DNA from: Vanilla planifolia
Taxonomy: Eukaryota; Streptophyta; Magnoliopsida; Asparagales; Orchidaceae
Assembly: GCA_023846275.1 (NCBI GenBank)
Contig: CM043874.1
Coordinates: 28,865,630-28,929,629, forward strand
Reading direction: 5' to 3'
DNA length: 64,000 nt
Position numbers and translations under genes: made by a program. Under the pieces are notes generated by a model. That model was not told the origin of the DNA, searched no databases, and worked only from the letters and a program-made list of their open reading frames with translations. Shown here piece by piece: positions 62,501 to 64,000 of the stretch; positions within the stretch are counted from its first letter, which is position 1; every line of letters starts with the position of its first letter.

Positions 62501-63877
62501 TCTATGAGAACGAATATTTCTTGAATTTCTTTTATATTGCTTGTTCCTAAGCGAGTTGTCTGGATCACAAGTAGGTGACGATTGTGGTTGTTGCTGTACC
62601 CGAAGGTCTTCCTCTTGCTGTTACATTGACGTAAGAGTTATTTTTATTTTTAATGAAAAAGAGTCTTATTTTTTACTCCTGACTTGAATTTGCTTTCTTT
62701 GAAGTCTTGCATATTCAATGCGAAAGATGATGGCTGACAAGGCTTTGGTATGTTGGTTTCTTGAATACAAGTTATGTCATTTTGTGATTGCATTATTTTT
62801 AAGTTTTTATGCTGCAGGTGCGGAGGCTTTCTGCTTGTGAAACTATGGGTTCAGCTACAACAATCTGTAGTGATAAAACTGGAACTCTGACCCTGAATCA
62901 GGTATTTTATATTCCACTTAAGCTGTTTTGTGATTGCTTTTTAATCTAGACTCTAATTTACACGTTTTATGGTCTCTTATCACACAAGATACGATTTTGG
63001 GTTCCTTTTTTTGTTATGATAATTTATTTTTCAAACATAAGTTGCTATGTCAAGTTTTGATTGTTTGTTTGGTGATTAGTAGATGACTGTTGTGGAAGCA
63101 CATGCTGGTGGAGTTAAGCTCTCTTCTCCAGATAGCACTGAACAGTTAGCTTCTTCTATTTGCTCCCTGATGATTGAAGGCATTGCTCAAAATACAACTG
63201 GCAATGTTTTTGTGCCTGAGGTAGTTTATTTTTGTTACTCTCACTTTAAATTCAAAATCACAAATTAGTTATGCTTTTGAGAGTAAGTAAGCTAGATTTG
63301 TGGAATTCTTCTTTTTAAGTTGTCTAAAATTTGTCTTGTTTGAATAGTGTAGTATTTGTTCTCTAGACAACCTATTTTATTGACACTGTTTCTAGAATCG
63401 AGTAGTATTAGTTCTCTAGACAATATATTTTGTTGATGTCATTTCTATTCTTTTTCTTTACTTTTGATTGAAGTTTGTTTTGATTTTTGAAAACAAGTAA
63501 TGCCTTTAAGGTCTTGCTATTATTGCTTTTTTTTTTTTACCAAGATTGCAAAGCCTTGTTTTGTCTTGGTTTAATTTTTCTGATTATTTTTCAATAAATT
63601 TCTGGTATTAATAGGATGGTGGCGCTGTTGAAGTTACTGGCTCCCCAACTGAAAAGGCAATTCTTTCTTGGGGGATTAAGGTACATGATTTATCTATTCC
63701 ATTATTTTACTTGTAATATCTATGGTTTTTTGGTTGTAGATTTTTGGTAATGAAAATTATTGCTTTTCATTTCTATAGTTAGGAATGAAGTTTGATGATG
63801 TTAGATCAAGAACATCAATTCTACATGTATATCCTTTTAACTCTGAGAAGAAACGTGGTGGTGTTGCAGTATATGTG
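53443..63877 (+). CDS. ACA: Autoinhibited plasma-membrane-type Ca2+-ATPase (ACA8/9/10 clade), 3' end outside window
   Basis: P-type IIB ATPase that pumps Ca2+ out of the cytosol at the expense of ATP; the ACA8/9/10 clade acts mainly at the plasma membrane and is activated by calmodulin. Twenty exons join to a stop-free 596 codons, about 55% of the ~1,070-1,090 residues usual for this clade; the rest lies beyond 64,000. Order: acidic N-terminus; calmodulin-binding autoinhibitory region around [18 protein letters not shown] (47-64); TM1 (about 195-213) and TM2 (about 227-241); actuator domain with TGES (313-316); TM3 (about 373-398) and TM4 (about 427-452) with the Ca2+-site motif PEGLP (443-447); phosphorylation motif CSDKTGTLT with Asp486; start of the nucleotide-binding domain including FNSEKKRGG (583-591). 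ATG context GAGAATGG is favourable. All catalytic motifs in view are intact. The paralogue within the clade is not decided. Confidence 0.96.
53599..55012 (+). other. ACA intron 1 (1,414 bp)
   Basis: GT-AG intron, AT-rich. It contains a diverged tandem duplication of about 161 bp (54,361-54,684). Its splitting of the calmodulin-binding region after WR matches the sequence continuity WR/QAALVLN expected of the clade. Confidence 0.9.
54361..54684. repeat. Two-unit ~161-164-bp tandem duplication in intron 1
   Basis: Both units run from CATTATCTAGTGTGCAAAAATT to ACATGCAACATGCCAGTTATG (54,364-54,520 and 54,525-54,684), differing at roughly one base in ten and by a few T insertions. Confidence 0.92.
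55013..55129 (+). CDS. ACA: ACA exon 2 (residues 53-91)
   Basis: [18 protein letters not shown] followed by a charged [12 protein letters not shown] helix. Completes the calmodulin-binding segment and continues the autoinhibitory domain. Acceptor GACAG, donor GTATAC, phase 0. Confidence 0.95.
55209..55251 (+). CDS. ACA: ACA exon 3 (residues 92-106, partial last codon)
   Basis: [14 protein letters not shown] plus one base. A short 43-bp exon ending in phase 1 before GTGGTT. The weak donor is supported by frame continuity with exon 4. Confidence 0.85.
55928..56040 (+). CDS. ACA: ACA exon 4 (residues 106-143)
   Basis: [20 protein letters not shown] and onward to ALQEYGG, the linker before TM1. 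Acceptor CTATAG. It ends before GCAAGT, a GC donor; using any nearby GT would break the frame or the conserved [12 protein letters not shown] junction. Confidence 0.92.
56041..56132 (+). other. ACA intron 4, GC-AG type (92 bp)
   Basis: The donor is GGG/GCAAGT and the acceptor TTTTCTATAG. GC-AG introns are a known minor class whose donor otherwise matches the AG/GCAAGT consensus, as here at +3 to +6. Confidence 0.85.
56133..56264 (+). CDS. ACA: ACA exon 5 (residues 144-187)
   Basis: [18 protein letters not shown], then [20 protein letters not shown]. This is the cation-ATPase N-terminal segment that precedes TM1, with the family's FGxNTYP motif. Donor GTATAT, phase 0. Confidence 0.95.
56554..56643 (+). 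CDS. ACA: ACA exon 6 (residues 188-217)
   Basis: [20 protein letters not shown] and onward to LGIKTE, covering TM1. Acceptor TTTGCAG, donor GTACAT, phase 0. Confidence 0.95.
56644..59896 (+). other. ACA intron 6 (3,253 bp), the longest intron
   Basis: GT-AG intron between TM1 and TM2 coding segments. It is AT-rich with no gene. The open frames at 56,810-57,019 and 58,455-58,682 have no motif. The part from about 57,650 to 59,450 differs in texture (more G, less poly-T) from the flanking intron and could be an old insertion, but I cannot name it. Confidence 0.85.
59897..59966 (+). CDS. ACA: ACA exon 7 (residues 218-241, partial last codon)
   Basis: [20 protein letters not shown] then VVT plus one base; TM2. 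Acceptor ATCAG, donor GTATGC, phase 1. Confidence 0.95.
60869..60939 (+). CDS. ACA: ACA exon 8 (residues 241-264)
   Basis: [20 protein letters not shown] then IHLE. End of TM2 and start of the actuator domain, very conserved in IIB pumps. Acceptor CTTTGTAG, donor GTTTGT. Confidence 0.95.
61029..61112 (+). CDS. ACA: ACA exon 9 (residues 265-292)
   Basis: [20 protein letters not shown] then VPLKIGDQ. Actuator domain beta-strands with the VGD-V-PL-IGD motif. Acceptor CTTCAG, donor GTAGGG, phase 0. Confidence 0.95.
61187..61264 (+). CDS. ACA: ACA exon 10 (residues 293-318)
   Basis: [20 protein letters not shown] then TGESKI. Contains the actuator TGES loop (313-316) needed for dephosphorylation. 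Acceptor TTTATAG, donor GTAACT, phase 0. Confidence 0.95.
61346..61417 (+). CDS. ACA: ACA exon 11 (residues 319-342)
   Basis: [20 protein letters not shown] then GTML. Actuator domain. Acceptor TTTTAG, donor GTGGGT, phase 0. Confidence 0.94.
62047..62130 (+). CDS. ACA: ACA exon 12 (residues 343-370)
   Basis: [20 protein letters not shown] then NGEETPLQ. End of the actuator domain leading to TM3. Acceptor ATGCAG, donor GTTCTT, phase 0. Confidence 0.94.
62213..62295 (+). CDS. ACA: ACA exon 13 (residues 371-398, partial last codon)
   Basis: [20 protein letters not shown] then VLVVLMV plus two bases; TM3. The acceptor CCCAAAAAAAG is unusually purine-rich, but the reading frame and conserved LNGVAT start support it. 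Donor GTTAGT, phase 2. Confidence 0.92.
62385..62493 (+). CDS. ACA: ACA exon 14 (residues 398-434)
   Basis: RYFTGHT, then an extracellular TM3-TM4 loop ([20 protein letters not shown]) and the first part of TM4. Acceptor TCTACAG, donor GTAAGT, phase 0. Confidence 0.94.
62575..62630 (+). CDS. ACA: ACA exon 15 (residues 435-453, partial last codon)
   Basis: [18 protein letters not shown] plus two bases. TM4 with PEGLP; Glu444 is the conserved Ca2+ ligand of the single transport site. Donor GTAAGA, phase 2. Confidence 0.96.
62705..62747 (+). CDS. ACA: ACA exon 16 (residues 453-467)
   Basis: One base, then [14 protein letters not shown]; the stalk helix joining TM4 to the phosphorylation domain. 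A 43-bp exon. Acceptor TTGAAG, donor GTATGT. Confidence 0.94.
62818..62901 (+). CDS. ACA: ACA exon 17 (residues 468-495)
   Basis: [20 protein letters not shown] then TGTLTLNQ. Contains the phosphorylated Asp486 in CSDKTGTLT, which identifies the protein as a P-type ATPase. Acceptor CTGCAG, donor GTATTT, phase 0. Confidence 0.97.
63083..63220 (+). CDS. ACA: ACA exon 18 (residues 496-541)
   Basis: [20 protein letters not shown] to the conserved [15 protein letters not shown]; start of the nucleotide-binding domain. Acceptor GATTAGTAG, donor GTAGTT, phase 0. Confidence 0.95.
63349..63452. repeat. ~53-bp tandem duplication in intron 18
   Basis: GTAGTATTTGTTCTCTAGACAA (from 63,349) and GTAGTATTAGTTCTCTAGACAA (from 63,402) head two units that then share TATTTT(A/G)TTGA and end in TTTCTA. 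Units differ by about 15%. Confidence 0.8.
63615..63680 (+). CDS. ACA: ACA exon 19 (residues 542-563)
   Basis: [20 protein letters not shown] then IK. Nucleotide-binding domain with the GSPTEKAIL motif conserved in IIB pumps. Acceptor TTAATAG, donor GTACAT, phase 0. Confidence 0.95.
63779..63877 (+). CDS. ACA: ACA exon 20 (residues 564-596)
   Basis: [20 protein letters not shown], then [22 protein letters not shown] is the nucleotide-binding segment. Acceptor TTCTATAG, donor GTAATT, phase 0. It is the last exon in view; intron 20 runs to the window end and the remaining ~45% of the protein (hinge, TM5-TM10) lies beyond. Confidence 0.94.
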
Positions 63878-64000
63878 GTAATTCTTTAAGACTATTTATT
63901 TTTTCACTTTTTTTGGTAAGCACATATTTTGTTTTGCTTTTACATTTCCAATGTCTTGTCTTTGGGGTTGTACTAGCCCTTTTTTTATTTATTTTCACTT

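Overview
The window is nuclear DNA of a flowering plant, seen from the 5' side of one large intron-rich gene. The first ~52.4 kb is very AT-rich and made mostly of old, broken retrotransposons, minisatellites and AT microsatellites. The last ~11.5 kb (about 52.43-64.00 kb, + strand) holds the only convincing protein-coding gene: a plasma-membrane-type, calmodulin-regulated Ca2+-ATPase of the ACA8/ACA9/ACA10 clade. Its GC-rich leader and first exon inside an AT-rich landscape, and its wording, would fit a monocot, but I hold the species call weakly.

Layout. 0-0.4 kb: degenerate ~39-bp minisatellite. 1.1-1.6 kb: scrap of Ty3/gypsy gag. 1.74-7.7 kb: Ty1/copia element with 5' LTR, near-perfect initiator-Met primer-binding site, frame-broken gag, polypurine tract and diverged 3' LTR; pol is missing. 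8.8 kb: (TA)72. 10.6-28.2 kb: nested retrotransposons. A + strand gypsy element (LTR-like ends at 10.65-12.39 and 26.2-28.2 kb, gag-protease remnant at 25.1-25.7 kb) surrounds a truncated copia-family LTR (12.4-13.9 kb) and a whole minus-strand gypsy element (14.04-25.08 kb); the right LTR of the latter is split by another copia-family LTR (22.58-24.60 kb). 28-36 kb: AT-rich DNA with a perfect 115-bp tandem duplication. 36.4-43.2 kb: minus-strand plant L1-type LINE (ORF1, endonuclease, RT, zinc-finger-like domain, RNase H) whose RT is interrupted by a copia-family LTR. 43.25 kb: 78-bp tandem repeat. 46.8 kb: poly-C tract. 47.4-49.7 kb: + strand gypsy gag-protease-RT remnant, followed by a 4 x ~116-bp tandem repeat and a mixed TA/TG microsatellite. 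50.7-52.4 kb: nothing recognised.

The ATPase gene. Twenty coding exons can be placed exactly (joined reading frame of 596 codons without a stop), from the ATG at 53,443 to 63,877; the gene continues past the window end. It carries the N-terminal calmodulin-binding autoinhibitory region, TM1-TM4 with the Ca2+-site motif PEGLP, the actuator motif TGES, the phosphorylation motif CSDKTGT and the start of the nucleotide-binding domain. A 5'-UTR intron, a TATA box and a pyrimidine patch can be proposed. Intron 4 uses a GC-AG splice pair.

No gene system beyond this pump is visible. The most unusual non-genic signal is a family of ~2-kb LTRs carrying internal ~75-bp repeats built around the palindrome ATCATACTAGTATGAT; similar words also fill the LTR of a gypsy element. 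All retrotransposon coding regions seen are broken by stops and frameshifts. Repeat borders given to the nearest 10-100 bp are eyeballed alignments.
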